A stretch of DNA of 64,000 nt from the NCBI RefSeq assembly GCF_900106975.1, contig NZ_FNNU01000001.1, forward strand, positions 244,145 through 308,144, in the 5' to 3' direction. How positions within the stretch are numbered: the first letter of the stretch is position 1; each line of letters starts with the position of its first letter. Shown here piece by piece: positions 47,192 to 57,297 of the stretch. The position numbers were made by a program, and so were the translations under genes. This DNA comes from Pseudomonas kuykendallii (GTDB lineage Bacteria > Pseudomonadota > Gammaproteobacteria > Pseudomonadales > Pseudomonadaceae). Below the pieces are notes generated by a model that was not told the origin of the DNA, did not search any database, and saw only the letters and a program-made list of their open reading frames with translations.

Positions 47192-47890
47192 ATGCTGCAA
47201 GTCGACCAACTCCACCAGTACTACGGCGGCAGCCACATCCTGCGCGGGCTGAGCTTCGAGGCGAAGATCGGCGAGGTCACCTGCCTGCTGGGGCGCAACG
47301 GGGTCGGCAAGACCACCCTGCTGAAATGCCTGATGGGCCTGATCCCGTCCCGGCAGGGCGTGGTGAACTGGAACGGCAAGCCGATCACCGGCTTCAAGAC
47401 GCACCAGCGGGTCAACGCCGGCATCGCCTACGTGCCGCAGGGACGCGAGATATTCCCGCGCCTGACGGTCGAGGAGAACCTGCTGATGGGCCTGTCGCGG
47501 TTTCCCGGCAGCGAGGCGAAGCGCGTGCCGCCGTTCATCTACGAGCTGTTCCCGGTGCTGGAGGAAATGAAGGCCCGCCGCGGCGGCGACCTGTCCGGCG
47601 GCCAGCAGCAACAACTGGCCATCGGCCGCGCGCTCGCCAGCAAGCCGAGCCTGCTGATCCTCGACGAACCGACTGAAGGCATCCAACCCTCGGTGATCAA
47701 GGAGATCGGCGTGGTCATCAGGAAACTCGCCGCGCGCGGCGACATGGCGATCCTGCTGGTGGAGCAGTTCTACGACTTCGCCGCCGAGCTGGCCGACCAG
47801 TACCTGGTGATGTCGCGCGGCGAGATCGTCCAGCAGGGCCGCGGCGAAACCATGGAGGCCGATGGCGTGCGCGGGCTGGTCGCCATCTGA
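47192..47890 (+). CDS. urtE: Urea ABC transporter ATP-binding protein UrtE
   Basis: Second ATPase subunit (LivF type), 232 residues. Walker A is [14 protein letters not shown], the Q-loop is [19 protein letters not shown], the signature is [18 protein letters not shown] and Walker B is [17 protein letters not shown] 47192 with AAGGA upstream starts [19 protein letters not shown]; the longer frame from 47084 reads through the repeat array and is not coding. The urtD-urtE gap of about 580 bases, filled with repeats, is unusual since these genes are normally adjacent. Confidence 0.95.
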   Translation: MLQVDQLHQYYGGSHILRGLSFEAKIGEVTCLLGRNGVGKTTLLKCLMGLIPSRQGVVNWNGKPITGFKTHQRVNAGIAYVPQGREIFPRLTVEENLLMGLSRFPGSEAKRVPPFIYELFPVLEEMKARRGGDLSGGQQQQLAIGRALASKPSLLILDEPTEGIQPSVIKEIGVVIRKLAARGDMAILLVEQFYDFAAELADQYLVMSRGEIVQQGRGETMEADGVRGLVAI

Positions 47891-48002
47891 GTTTTCCCGT
47901 AGGTTTGTCGTGCTTCGCCAGGCGCCGGCAATGAAACGGGCCAGCGCTCTGGCCCAGGACTTTCAGCCCGCCGCGACAGACCACCAACGTACCAAGAAGC
48001 GC

Positions 48003-48842
48003 ATGAACGCAACGATCACCCCCGCCCTCTTCACCCCCAGCTGGCACGCCGAGCTGGAGCTGGGCTATGCCCGCGCCGGCGACGCCACGCGCCCGGTGAT
48101 GCGCCGCCACGCCGGCCCGCTGCGGGTGCAGAAGCACCTGTATGCCGAAGGCCCGGAAGTCTGCCAGCACATCATCGTCCACCCGCCGGGGGGTATCGCC
48201 GGCGGTGATCGCCTGGACATCCGCGCCTGCATCGGCGAGGGCGCCTGGGCGCAGTTGACCAGCCCCGGCGCCGCCAAGTGGTACCGCGCGGCCGGCGCCG
48301 CCTACCAGGAGCTGCAGTTGCGGGTGGAAGCCGGCGCGACCCTGGAGTGGTTGCCGCAGGAGACCATCGTCTACTCCGGCGCCCGCGCCGAACTGAGCAC
48401 GCGCATCGAGCTGGCTGGCGACGCGCGGCTGTTCTACTGGGACATGGTCGCCCTCGGCCGCCCGGCCGCCGACGAACGCTTCGCCGAGGGCCACTTCCAG
48501 GCGCGCCTGGACATTCTGCGCGATGGCCAGCCGCTCTGGCATGAACGCCAGCGCGTGACCGGCGGCGACGGCCTGCTCGATTCGCCGGTCGGCCTCGACG
48601 GCCACCCGGTGTTCGCCACCCTGATCGTCACCGGCGAGATCGACGCCGAATTGCTCGAACGCTGCCGCGACCTGCCTTCGCGCGTGCGCGGCGACCTCAC
48701 CCAACTGCCCGGCCTGATCGTTGCACGCTGCCTGGCCCACGAAGCGCTGCACGCCCGCGCCTGGCTGATCGACCTCTGGCGCCTGCTGCGTCCGGCGCTG
48801 CTCGGCCGCACGGCCGTTCCCCCTCGAATCTGGAGCACCTGA
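48003..48842 (+). CDS. ureD: Urease accessory protein UreD
   Basis: Chaperone that, with UreF and UreG, delivers nickel to apo-urease. The 279-residue length is typical. Signatures are [46 protein letters not shown] and [13 protein letters not shown] chose ATG 48003 ([14 protein letters not shown]); the longer reading frame from 47862 overlaps the end of urtE and is not family-like. Its stop overlaps the ureA start by one base. ureE, ureF and ureG are not in the window; in P. aeruginosa they are also at a separate site. Confidence 0.95.
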   Translation: MNATITPALFTPSWHAELELGYARAGDATRPVMRRHAGPLRVQKHLYAEGPEVCQHIIVHPPGGIAGGDRLDIRACIGEGAWAQLTSPGAAKWYRAAGAAYQELQLRVEAGATLEWLPQETIVYSGARAELSTRIELAGDARLFYWDMVALGRPAADERFAEGHFQARLDILRDGQPLWHERQRVTGGDGLLDSPVGLDGHPVFATLIVTGEIDAELLERCRDLPSRVRGDLTQLPGLIVARCLAHEALHARAWLIDLWRLLRPALLGRTAVPPRIWST

Positions 48843-49144
48843 TGGACCTTTCACCGCGCGACAAAGACAAGCTGCTGATCTTCACCGCCGGGCTGGTGGC
48901 CGAACGCCGCCTGGCCCGTGGCCTGAAGCTCAATTACCCGGAAGCCATGGCGCTGATTTCCGCCGCCCTGCTCGAGGGCGCGCGCGACGGCCGCAGCGTC
49001 GCCGAGCTGATGCACTTCGGCACCACCCTGCTCAGCCGAGACCAGGTGATGGAAGGCGTGCCGGAAATGATTCCGGAAATCCAGGTGGAAGCGACCTTCC
49101 CCGACGGCACCAAACTGGTGACCGTGCACCAACCCATCGCCTGA
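48842..49144 (+). CDS. ureA: Urease gamma subunit
   Basis: Smallest structural subunit of nickel urease, 100 residues, full length. It begins [20 protein letters not shown] and contains [19 protein letters not shown] and the [25 protein letters not shown] C terminus (here [19 protein letters not shown]). It is coupled to ureD by a TGATG overlap. The gene for an acetyltransferase intervenes before ureB. Confidence 0.98.
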   Translation: MDLSPRDKDKLLIFTAGLVAERRLARGLKLNYPEAMALISAALLEGARDGRSVAELMHFGTTLLSRDQVMEGVPEMIPEIQVEATFPDGTKLVTVHQPIA

Positions 49145-49160
49145 TCGAAGGACGACCGCC

Positions 49161-49676
49161 GTGATCATCCGCGACGCCCTCGATGCCGACCTGCGCGGCA
49201 TCCGCGACATCTACAACGACGCCGTGGCCAACACCACGGCGATCTGGAACAACTACGCGGTCGATCTCGACAACCGCCGCGCCTGGCTGGCCGACCGCAC
49301 CGCCCTGGGTTTCCCGGTGCTGGTCGCGGTGAACGACGAAGGCGGCGTCCTCGGCTATTCCAGCTACGGCACCTGGCGCGCCTTCGACGGCTTTCGCCAG
49401 ACCGTCGAACACTCGGTCTACGTGCGCAGCGACCAGCGCGGCCAGGGCCTGGGGCCGAAGCTGATGCAGGCGCTGATCGAGCGCGCGCGCGAATCCGGGC
49501 TGCACGTAATGGTCGCCGCCATCGAGAGCGGCAACGCCGCCTCGATCCGCCTGCACGAGCGCCTGGGCTTCGTCACCACCGGGCAGATGCCGCAGGTCGG
49601 ACAGAAGTTCGGCCGCTGGCTCGACCTCACCTTCATGCAACTCCTCCTTTCCCCCGCTACGGAGCAGCCCCGATGA
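49161..49676 (+). CDS. GNAT acetyltransferase in the urease cluster (phosphinothricin/methionine sulfoximine type)
   Basis: A 171-residue acetyltransferase that would N-acetylate amino groups with acetyl-CoA. The acetyl-CoA loop is [18 protein letters not shown]-terminal text [20 protein letters not shown] and [18 protein letters not shown] matches the Pat/BAR subfamily. The P. aeruginosa protein at the same place (PA4866) acetylates methionine sulfoximine and sulfone, protecting glutamine synthetase; substrate here is inferred from that. It lies between ureA and ureB and overlaps ureB by 4 bases (ATGA), so it must be made with urease. Confidence 0.92.
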   Translation: MIIRDALDADLRGIRDIYNDAVANTTAIWNNYAVDLDNRRAWLADRTALGFPVLVAVNDEGGVLGYSSYGTWRAFDGFRQTVEHSVYVRSDQRGQGLGPKLMQALIERARESGLHVMVAAIESGNAASIRLHERLGFVTTGQMPQVGQKFGRWLDLTFMQLLLSPATEQPR

Positions 49677-49978
49677 TCCCAGGCGAATACCAGATCCAGC
49701 CCGGCGAGATCGAAATCAACGCCGGCCGCCGCACCCTCAGCCTGAACGTCGCCAACAGCGGCGACCGGCCGATCCAGGTCGGCTCCCACTTCCATTTCTT
49801 CGAGACCAACGACGCGCTGACCTTCGACCGCGCGGCCAGCCGCGGCATGCGCCTGAACATCCCGGCCGGCACCGCGGTGCGCTTCGAGCCGGGGCAGAGC
49901 CGCGAGGTCGAACTGGTCGAACTGGCCGGCCAGCGCCGCGTGTTCGGCTTCGCCGGACGGGTGATGGGCGATCTGTAA
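49673..49978 (+). CDS. ureB: Urease beta subunit
   Basis: Structural subunit, 101 residues. It begins [20 protein letters not shown] and contains [19 protein letters not shown] and [18 protein letters not shown], all standard. It overlaps the acetyltransferase stop by 4 bases. After its stop, 81 bases separate it from ureC, most of them a perfect inverted repeat. Confidence 0.98.
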   Translation: MIPGEYQIQPGEIEINAGRRTLSLNVANSGDRPIQVGSHFHFFETNDALTFDRAASRGMRLNIPAGTAVRFEPGQSREVELVELAGQRRVFGFAGRVMGDL

Positions 49979-49992
49979 GCCGCCAAGGATTC

Positions 49993-50046
49993 GTAGGGTG
50001 CGCCGTGCGCACCAGAGCCAATCGCGGTGCGCACGGCGCACCCTAC
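49993..50046. repeat. Perfect 21-bp inverted repeat between ureB and ureC
   Basis: The arms at 49993-50013 and 50026-50046 are exact reverse complements; each contains GTAGGGTGCGCC and GTGCGCACC cores, with a 12-base loop. The right arm ends at 50046 and the SD AGGA of ureC begins at 50047. It belongs to the same GTAGGGTGCGC family as module A of the urtD-urtE array. Confidence 0.92.
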
Positions 50047-50059
50047 AGGACACCTGCTC

Positions 50060-51760
<1,701 letters not shown>

Positions 51761-51767
51761 GGCCCGC

Positions 51768-51797
51768 GACCACGACCGCCCCATGTCGGTCGTGGTC
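51768..51797 (+). terminator. Strong hairpin after ureC
   Basis: GACCACGACCG and CGGTCGTGGTC make a perfect 11-bp stem with an 8-base loop, 7 bases after the ureC stop. No T-tract follows. It likely marks the 3' end of the urease message. Confidence 0.6.
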
Positions 51798-51901
51798 CGG
51801 CGCCGCCGCGCAATCGCTCGCCAGCCGAACGCTTGCGGCCCGTCGGGTTCTGTATCTGTGCAGGTTGTTTCCTGGACCCCACGAACGGACGGAGAAAAAC
51901 A

Positions 51902-52261
51902 ATGACCCTCAAATACGCTCTCGCCGCCACCGCCCTGGCCTTTTCCGGCGTCACCTTCGCCGCGCCACCCGCGATGGAGAAGGGCGGCATGCTGGTCGAT
52001 GCCAAAGGCATGACCCTCTACACCTACGACAAGGACACCAAGGACATCTCCAAATGCAGCGGACCCTGCGCGGAAAACTGGCCGCCGCTGATGGCCGATG
52101 CCGACGCCAAGCCCGATGGCCAGTGGACCTTGGCCAAGCGCGAGGACGGCACCCTGCAGTGGGCCTACGCCGACAAGCCGCTGTACACCTTCGCCAAGGA
52201 CAAGCCGGGCGAGATGAACGGCGATGGCAAGGGCGGAGTCTGGCACATGGCCAAACCCTGA
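51902..52261 (+). CDS. COG4315-type secreted repeat protein, copy 1
   Basis: A 119-residue protein with a signal peptide (LKYALAATALAFSGVTFA) and two copies of the short repeat typical of COG4315: GMLVDAKGMTLYTYDKD with CSGPCAENWPPL, and LQWAYADKPLYTFAKDKPGE. Related proteins are called putative lipoproteins or secreted repeat proteins; the function is unknown. Two cysteines (CSGPC) are conserved in the first repeat. The start ATG 51902 has GGAG upstream. A second, clearly paralogous gene lies at 55092. It is followed by a hairpin and gpx. Confidence 0.85.
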   Translation: MTLKYALAATALAFSGVTFAAPPAMEKGGMLVDAKGMTLYTYDKDTKDISKCSGPCAENWPPLMADADAKPDGQWTLAKREDGTLQWAYADKPLYTFAKDKPGEMNGDGKGGVWHMAKP

Positions 52262-52271
52262 CGTCCACACC

Positions 52272-52299
52272 GCGCCGGGCACTTTTCGCAGCCCGGCGC
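52272..52299 (+). terminator. Hairpin after the first COG4315 gene
   Basis: GCGCCGGGC and GCCCGGCGC make a perfect 9-bp stem with a 10-base loop containing TTTT. It is 10 bases after the stop codon. There is no T-tract outside the loop. Confidence 0.45.
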
Positions 52300-52379
52300 A
52301 CCCTTCCGCCCCCGCCTGGCGATCACCACCCGGAGCGTCTGCGCCAGACGGGCCGAACCTCACGAAGCGAGCCGCCCCC

Positions 52380-52928
52380 ATGAGCAACCTCTACGAAATT
52401 CCCGTCACCTCCATCGATGGCACCACGCAGACCCTAGAACCGTACAAGGGCAAGGTGCTGCTGGTGGTCAACGTCGCCTCCAAGTGCGGGCTGACGCCGC
52501 AGTACGAAGGCCTGGAGAAGCTCTACGAGAGCAAGCATGCCGCCGGCCTCGAAGTGCTCGGTTTCCCGGCCAATGACTTCCTCGGACAGGAGCCGGGCAG
52601 CGAAGAAGAGATCAAGGCATTCTGCAGCCTGACCTACGACGTGAAATTCCCGCTGTTCGCCAAGATTTCCGTGGTCGGCGATGGCCAGCACCCGCTGTAC
52701 CAGGCCCTCACCCGCGCGCTGCCGGACGCCACCGGCGAAGGCCCGATGCGGGAAAAACTCAAGGGCTACGGCATCCAGGCCAATCCGGTGCCGGAGGTGC
52801 AGTGGAACTTCGAGAAATTCCTCATCGGTCGCAACGGCCGCGTCGCCGCTCGCTTCGCACCCGACGTCACCGCGGACGACCCGCGCCTGGTCGAAGCCGT
52901 GGACGCGGAACTGGCGAAATCCGCCTGA
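52380..52928 (+). CDS. Glutathione peroxidase family protein
   Basis: Reduces hydroperoxides with glutathione or thioredoxin. The 182-residue protein has the family's three motifs: VLLVVNVASKCGLTPQY with peroxidatic Cys36, LEVLGFPANDFLGQEPGS and VQWNFEKFLIGRNG (catalytic Trp and Asn). Bacterial Cys-type enzymes of this class often use thioredoxin. ATG 52380 starts MSNLYEIPVTSIDG. It sits between the two COG4315 genes and before a porin; the surrounding genes are mostly stress-linked. No obvious coupling to neighbours. Confidence 0.95.
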   Translation: MSNLYEIPVTSIDGTTQTLEPYKGKVLLVVNVASKCGLTPQYEGLEKLYESKHAAGLEVLGFPANDFLGQEPGSEEEIKAFCSLTYDVKFPLFAKISVVGDGQHPLYQALTRALPDATGEGPMREKLKGYGIQANPVPEVQWNFEKFLIGRNGRVAARFAPDVTADDPRLVEAVDAELAKSA

Positions 52929-52936
52929 TCGGCGCG

Positions 52937-52961
52937 GCGGGCGAGCCAGCCTCGCTCGCCG
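52937..52961 (+). terminator. Candidate terminator after the peroxidase gene
   Basis: GGCGGGCGAG pairs with CTCGCTCGCC (one G-U pair) around a CCAGC loop, 9 bases after the stop. Only three T residues follow, so it is weak as an intrinsic terminator. Confidence 0.4.
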
Positions 52962-52997
52962 CCATTTCTATATACACAACCACACAGTAAACACCTA

Positions 52998-53017
52998 ATT
53001 GTCGGATCAACGACAAT
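52998..53017. promoter_or_regulatory. Inverted repeat (operator candidate) upstream of the porin
   Basis: ATTGTCG and CGACAAT are exact inverted repeats separated by 6 bases, in a locally A+T-rich stretch (about 52960-53080) of a 398-base gene-free region. The dyad resembles a regulator site, but which protein would bind is not known. The rest of this intergenic region shows nothing else I can name. The porin start is about 310 bases further on. Confidence 0.45.
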
Positions 53018-53326
53018 CAAGGCGGTCTTTTCCTGCATTAATACAAATAAATTTAACCCATAAAATCATAGGCTTGAATGGAAAAAGGAAAGCTGGAAGC
53101 GTTCTTGCTCTGTCCGTGACGCTCAACCGGGCGCATCGGAAATTCGCTATATAGCCGTCATAGCCGTCTACCCAGGCGAGTGCGAATCGGCACCCTGCAT
53201 CATCCGGAACTCGTAGACCGAACGATCCGCCACAGAGCCGGACGCGAGGCGAGCGGTGACGATGCAGGCACCGCCTCCTCCTAGCGCCCCGAGCCCACAC
53301 CCACGACATCGCAACGGAGCGCACCC

Positions 53327-54661
53327 ATGAAGATCCAATCCCTCAGCGCAGCCATAGCCCTCGGCCTGCTGGCCCAGCACGCCACGGCCGCCGGCTTCAT
53401 CGAGGACAGCAAGGCCAGCCTTGGCCTGCGCAATTTCTATTACGACCTGAACACCAAGAACACCGCGGACAACCGGGCCGAAGCCAACGAATGGGGGCAG
53501 GGCTTCATCTTCAACTACGCCTCGGGCTTCACCGAAGGCACCGTCGGCTTCGGTCTGGACGTGGTCGGCCTGCTCGGCGTGAAGCTGGATTCGGGCGGCA
53601 ACAGCCAGAACGGCGACAGCCGCCGTCCCGGCCAGCTGTTCCCGCTGGAGAGCAATGGCAAGGCCGTGGACGACTTCAGCAAGGCCGGGGTGACCGCCAA
53701 GCTGCGCGTCTCCAAGACCGAAGCGCGCATCGGCACCCTGCAACCGAAACTGCCGGTGGTGAACTTCAACGACGGTCGCCTGCTGCCGCAGCTGTTCGAC
53801 GGCGGCCAGGTGACCTCGGCCGAGATCGACAACCTGACGCTGATCGCCGGCCAGCTGGAACACACCAAGACCCGCGCCTCCTCCAACGACGTCGGCCTGC
53901 GCATCGCCGGTGCCGCCTCGGTCGGTGGCGTGCAGGCGGACTCCAACCAGTTCCGCTACGCCGGCGCCGACTACAAGGTCTCCAAGGACCTGCTGCTGCA
54001 GTACTACTACGGCAACCTGGAAGACTTCTACAAACAGCACTTCCTCGGCCTGACCCACAGCTGGGCCATCGGCCCGGGCGCGCTGAAGACCGACCTGCGC
54101 TACTTCCACAGCGATTCCGACGGCAAGAACGGCAGCGTCGCCGGGCGTGCCGAAGGCTATCGCGGCCAGGGCGAAATCACTGCCGCCAACACGGTGAGCG
54201 GCACCGAGGTGGACAACGACACCTGGAGCGCCTTCCTCACCTACACCCTGGGCGGCCATGCGCTGAGCGGCGGCTACCAGCAGATCTCGGGCGACAGCGC
54301 CTTCCCGTTTCTCAACCAGGGCGACGGTTCCACCGCCTACCTGATCACCGACCGGCAGATCGGCAAGTTCCTCTCCGCCGGCGAGCGCACCTGGCTGGCG
54401 GAGTACAGCTATGACTTCGCCAAGCTCGGCGCGCCGGGGTTGAAGGCGTTCATCACCTACCTGTCGGGCGACAACATCGACGCCGTGGGCGGCGATCGCC
54501 AGGAATGGGAGCGCGATGTGCGTCTGGACTACACCCTGCAGAGCGGCGCCCTCAAGGGCCTCGGCTTCTCCTGGCGCAACGCCTCGCTGCGCGGCAACAC
54601 CACCGCCAACGACCAGGACGAGAACCGCTTCATCGTCAGCTACACCCTGACGCTGCTTTAA
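53327..54661 (+). CDS. OprD family outer membrane porin
   Basis: An 18-stranded, substrate-specific porin for small anions or amino acids. The 444-residue precursor has a signal peptide (MKIQSLSAAIALGLLAQHAT, cleavage after ATA). The mature part begins GFIEDSKASLGLRNFYYDLN, the OprD family start, followed by NEWGQGFIFNYASGFTEGTV and the loop-3 region around KLPVVNFNDGRLLPQLFDGG. The last residues read VSYTLTLL, ending in leucine rather than the usual aromatic residue. Substrate within the OccD/OccK classes cannot be assigned. SD (CGGAG) precedes the ATG. A YbiI gene is convergent downstream. Confidence 0.9.
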   Translation: MKIQSLSAAIALGLLAQHATAAGFIEDSKASLGLRNFYYDLNTKNTADNRAEANEWGQGFIFNYASGFTEGTVGFGLDVVGLLGVKLDSGGNSQNGDSRRPGQLFPLESNGKAVDDFSKAGVTAKLRVSKTEARIGTLQPKLPVVNFNDGRLLPQLFDGGQVTSAEIDNLTLIAGQLEHTKTRASSNDVGLRIAGAASVGGVQADSNQFRYAGADYKVSKDLLLQYYYGNLEDFYKQHFLGLTHSWAIGPGALKTDLRYFHSDSDGKNGSVAGRAEGYRGQGEITAANTVSGTEVDNDTWSAFLTYTLGGHALSGGYQQISGDSAFPFLNQGDGSTAYLITDRQIGKFLSAGERTWLAEYSYDFAKLGAPGLKAFITYLSGDNIDAVGGDRQEWERDVRLDYTLQSGALKGLGFSWRNASLRGNTTANDQDENRFIVSYTLTLL

Positions 54662-54674
54662 GCGCCCGCCGCGC

Positions 54675-54941
54675 TCAACGCAACTGGCTGTCCTTGCTGC
54701 CCCGGCGGTTGTAGCCGCTGTGGGCGGCCTGCTCCTTGTCGTGCGCCGCCTGGCAGACCACACACAGGCGCACGCCCGGCACCGCGGCGCGACGCGCCTC
54801 GGGAATCTTGGCGTCGCACTCCTCGCAGTGGCTCAGGCTCTCGCCCTTCGCCAACTGGCTGCGTGCACGCTGCACGGCATCCTCGATGGTGCTGTCGATC
54901 TGTTCCTGCACCGCTCCGTCGTTCGCCCAACCGCTGGCCAT
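54675..54941 (-). CDS. YbiI-type DksA/TraR C4 zinc finger protein
   Basis: An 88-residue protein matching E. coli YbiI in length and in its ends (MASGWANDGAVQEQIDSTIE and GYNRRGSKDSQLR). The central C4 zinc finger is CEEC...CVVC (about residues 39-63), as in DksA/TraR proteins, which bind RNA polymerase; YbiI itself has no established role. ATG 54941 has GGGAGG upstream at the right spacing; the GTG 6 bases further up is an overlap of the SD. It is convergent with the porin. Confidence 0.9.
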   Translation of the reverse strand: MASGWANDGAVQEQIDSTIEDAVQRARSQLAKGESLSHCEECDAKIPEARRAAVPGVRLCVVCQAAHDKEQAAHSGYNRRGSKDSQLR

Positions 54942-55091
54942 GCTCACCTCCCGCTACGGGTTGCCGGACGATGCGCCCAGCGCCTTTCGCGGCGCCGTGG
55001 CATCGGCCGAAAATCTATCTACGCTGCACAGGTCGCCTGCCAGAATGTCGCAGGCCTGCTGATTCCCTGGAACTGGAAAAGGAACGCGCGC

Positions 55092-55454
55092 ATGAACCTG
55101 AAGTACCTTCTCGCCGCTACGGCCCTGACGTTTTCCGGCGCCCTCCTGGCGGATGCGCCCGCCGCGATAAAGGACGGCATGCTGGTCGATGACAGCGGCA
55201 TGACCCTCTACACCTACGACAAGGATTCCCACGGGAAATCCGTCTGCGTCGACAAGTGCGCGGAAAACTGGCCGCCCCTGCAGGCGGACATGGAGGCGGA
55301 AGCGGGCGGCGACTGGACGGCGATCGAGCGCAGCGACGAGACCATGCAGTGGGCCTACAAGGGCCGGCCGCTGTACACCTTCATGCAGGACAATGCACCG
55401 GGCGACATGAATGGCGAGGGCAAGGGCGGGGTCTGGCACATGGCCAAACCCTGA
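55092..55454 (+). CDS. COG4315-type secreted repeat protein, copy 2
   Basis: A 120-residue paralogue of the gene at 51902. It shares the signal peptide form (LKYLLAATALTFSGALLA), GMLVDDSGMTLYTYDKD, CAENWPPL and the ending GKGGVWHMAKP, with insertions such as HGKSVCVDKC. Function unknown. The start ATG 55092 has AAGGAA upstream. It is divergent from the YbiI gene and convergent, 3 bases apart, with a small gene at 55458. Confidence 0.85.
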   Translation: MNLKYLLAATALTFSGALLADAPAAIKDGMLVDDSGMTLYTYDKDSHGKSVCVDKCAENWPPLQADMEAEAGGDWTAIERSDETMQWAYKGRPLYTFMQDNAPGDMNGEGKGGVWHMAKP

Positions 55455-55457
55455 CGC

Positions 55458-55688
55458 TCAGTGGCGCTTGCCGGACCTGTTGGGGTCGTTGGCCATGGCG
55501 TCCAGGCCGGTCGCCCGGTTACCGCTGACGTAGGGCCGCTTCTGCGCCACGTTGCCGGACCTCTCCTCCGTGTGCGGCGCGGGGCTGACGTTGCCGTTGG
55601 ACTGTTCCTGCGACTGCGAGGGCTGGGCCGCATTGCCGGTGTCGCGATTGCCGTCGCGTTCGTGAGGCGTCGTTCGCGGGTTGGACAT
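55458..55688 (-). CDS. Small hydrophilic hypothetical protein
   Basis: A 76-residue protein rich in Asn, Ser, Arg and Gln with no hydrophobic core (SNPRTTPHERDGNRDTGNA, ending PNRSGKRH), suggesting an intrinsically disordered product. ATG 55688 has GGAGG 5 bases upstream. No family recognised. It neighbours other stress-type small genes; that context is the only hint at function. Confidence 0.6.
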   Translation of the reverse strand: MSNPRTTPHERDGNRDTGNAAQPSQSQEQSNGNVSPAPHTEERSGNVAQKRPYVSGNRATGLDAMANDPNRSGKRH

Positions 55689-55871
55689 GTGAACCTCCGG
55701 CACCGAAGTGCCTGTCGCGGCGCGAAGGGCGCCACCTGCGAACATCGGAACCCGGCCACGCCCAATCGTGCGTCTCGCCCAGGCAATTCCCTCGAACCCG
55801 GCCCGCACTGGCGGTTATCCGCCAGAGGCGTGGCGTGCTTCCGCCAGGGCCGTGCGCGGAAAAGCGTCGGC

Positions 55872-56735
55872 CTACTCCTTGACGTCCATGTATTCGCGAG
55901 CCCAGATGCGGTACTCGTCCGGATGCGTGTACTTGTTCGACAGGGCCGAGGCCGAGAGGTCGCTGGCGTCGATCTGGCGCTGCTCGCGCAGGCAGTCGTA
56001 GGTCGCCTTGATCGCGGCGAAGTAGGCCGCGTGGCCGTTGACCACGATGCGCACGCCCAGTTCGGCCAGGCGCTTGCGGTCGCGCAGCTCGGGGTTGTCG
56101 TAGGTGACCAGCATCAGCGGCACGCTGAGGTGCTCGGAAACCTGCTGCAGGTGCTCGAAGTCGCGAATCCCGACCATGCAGATGCCGTCCGCGCCGGCCG
56201 CCTGGTAGGCCTGCACGCGGACGATCAGTTCTTCGGTGTCGAGCACGCCGGCGTTGGTCCGGGCAATGATGCTCAGCGCCGGATCGATGCGCGCCTCGAG
56301 GGCCGCGCGAATCTTGCCGACGCCCTCCTGCACCGAGATCAGGTCGGTGGACTTGTGCCCGAACTGCGCGGGCAGGAGGGTATCTTCGAGGGTCAGCGCG
56401 GCGATTCCGGCGCGCTCCAGCTCGGTCACCGTGCGCATCACGTTGAGCGCGTTGCCGTAGCCGTGGTCGGCATCGGCTATCACCGGCAGACGGGCGACCC
56501 GACCGATGCGCACCGCCTGCTCGACGAACTCGCTGAGGGTTATCAGGGCGAAGTCCGGTGCCGCCAGCACCTGCAGCGAGGCCACCGAGCCGCCAAGGAT
56601 GCCAACCTCGAAGCCGAGGTCGGCGGCGATGCGCGCCGACATGGGGTCGAAGGTGGACGCCGTGCTGTAGCAGGAATCCGATTCCAGCAGCGCGCGGAAC
56701 GCCGCGCGTAAATCGTGGTGAGAGGTTCTTTGCAT
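55872..56735 (-). CDS. Oxaloacetate decarboxylase, PEP mutase/isocitrate lyase superfamily
   Basis: A 287-residue TIM-barrel enzyme. The P. aeruginosa protein at this position (PA4872) was shown to decarboxylate oxaloacetate to pyruvate; this gene has the same length and context. Signatures are [20 protein letters not shown], the metal-binding [30 protein letters not shown] and a late VVNGHAAYF histidine thought to distinguish the decarboxylase. ATG 56735 ([17 protein letters not shown]) is preferred over the longer frame from 56810. It is divergent from a promoter region at 56938. Confidence 0.9.
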   Translation of the reverse strand: MQRTSHHDLRAAFRALLESDSCYSTASTFDPMSARIAADLGFEVGILGGSVASLQVLAAPDFALITLSEFVEQAVRIGRVARLPVIADADHGYGNALNVMRTVTELERAGIAALTLEDTLLPAQFGHKSTDLISVQEGVGKIRAALEARIDPALSIIARTNAGVLDTEELIVRVQAYQAAGADGICMVGIRDFEHLQQVSEHLSVPLMLVTYDNPELRDRKRLAELGVRIVVNGHAAYFAAIKATYDCLREQRQIDASDLSASALSNKYTHPDEYRIWAREYMDVKE

Positions 56736-56937
56736 GGGTTCAAGGCCAGTTCGGGATCTAGTTATCAATCGGCGCCACTTTAACAAAAGCGGGTTTGCTG
56801 CACGTCGCACGGGGGAATCCCGCAGGGGCGCAGGACCGATTGAGCGCGGCCAACGCGCGGTTCAGGCAATTTGCATGCATGAATCTTACCGTGTCATTCG
56901 GTCGCAGTGGCGAGCGTGGCAGACGACCCAGGTCAGT

Positions 56938-56965
56938 TTGCCAGCTTCGCACCAGCCGTTATGAT
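56938..56965 (+). promoter_or_regulatory. Sigma-70-type promoter candidate upstream of the YbhN-like gene
   Basis: TTGCCA, 16 bases, TATGAT, on the plus strand, with transcription expected near 56972. It would give a leader of about 325 bases before the membrane-protein gene at 57297 and about 155 bases before the small ORF at 57127. The gene-free stretch 56736-57126 (about 390 bases) holds nothing else I can support. Confidence 0.5.
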
Positions 56966-57126
56966 GCCGGCCGCCCGACAGGCGGTCCCGCCGCCCTGCC
57001 CGCGGCGCGCCGTACCGCTCAGGGAGTGATACGACGAATACTTTGTCACATAGAGGACGGGGTCGCCGCTGGCGGCTTTCCGCCCAACCGGCGATCATCG
57101 GAACCCGACCAAAGCCTACCGAGCAG

Positions 57127-57297
57127 ATGACTAAAGCGTACGCCGCCGCCCCCACCGAAGCGCCTGTATCCGACCGCAGCGTCGTCCAGGTCAGCCATAC
57201 CGTCGAGGCCGACAGCCAGGCATACTCGCCGGCGGCCCGAGCGTGGCGCCTGCACGAACCCGCCCTGCGCCCAGCATCGGGATCTGGAAAACAATAA
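57127..57297 (+). CDS. Possible small ORF coupled to the YbhN-like gene
   Basis: A 56-codon ORF (MTKAYAAAPTEAPVSDRSVV..., ending PASGSGKQ) whose TAA stop overlaps the ATG of the next gene (TAATG). The only SD is weak (GAGCAG just before the ATG) and the protein resembles nothing known. The overlap with a real gene is the main argument for it; a chance ORF in G+C-rich DNA is equally possible. Confidence 0.3.
   Translation: MTKAYAAAPTEAPVSDRSVVQVSHTVEADSQAYSPAARAWRLHEPALRPASGSGKQ

Noticed and set aside
46518..47193. ORFs on both strands inside the urtD-urtE gap
   Set aside because: They are translations of the tandem repeat (repeating RAAHPTGEAARVGCAMRT-like text) and have no SD.
53168..54763. 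A 531-codon open frame opposite the porin
   Set aside because: The plus strand has a signal peptide and OprD family sequence; the minus-strand frame has none.
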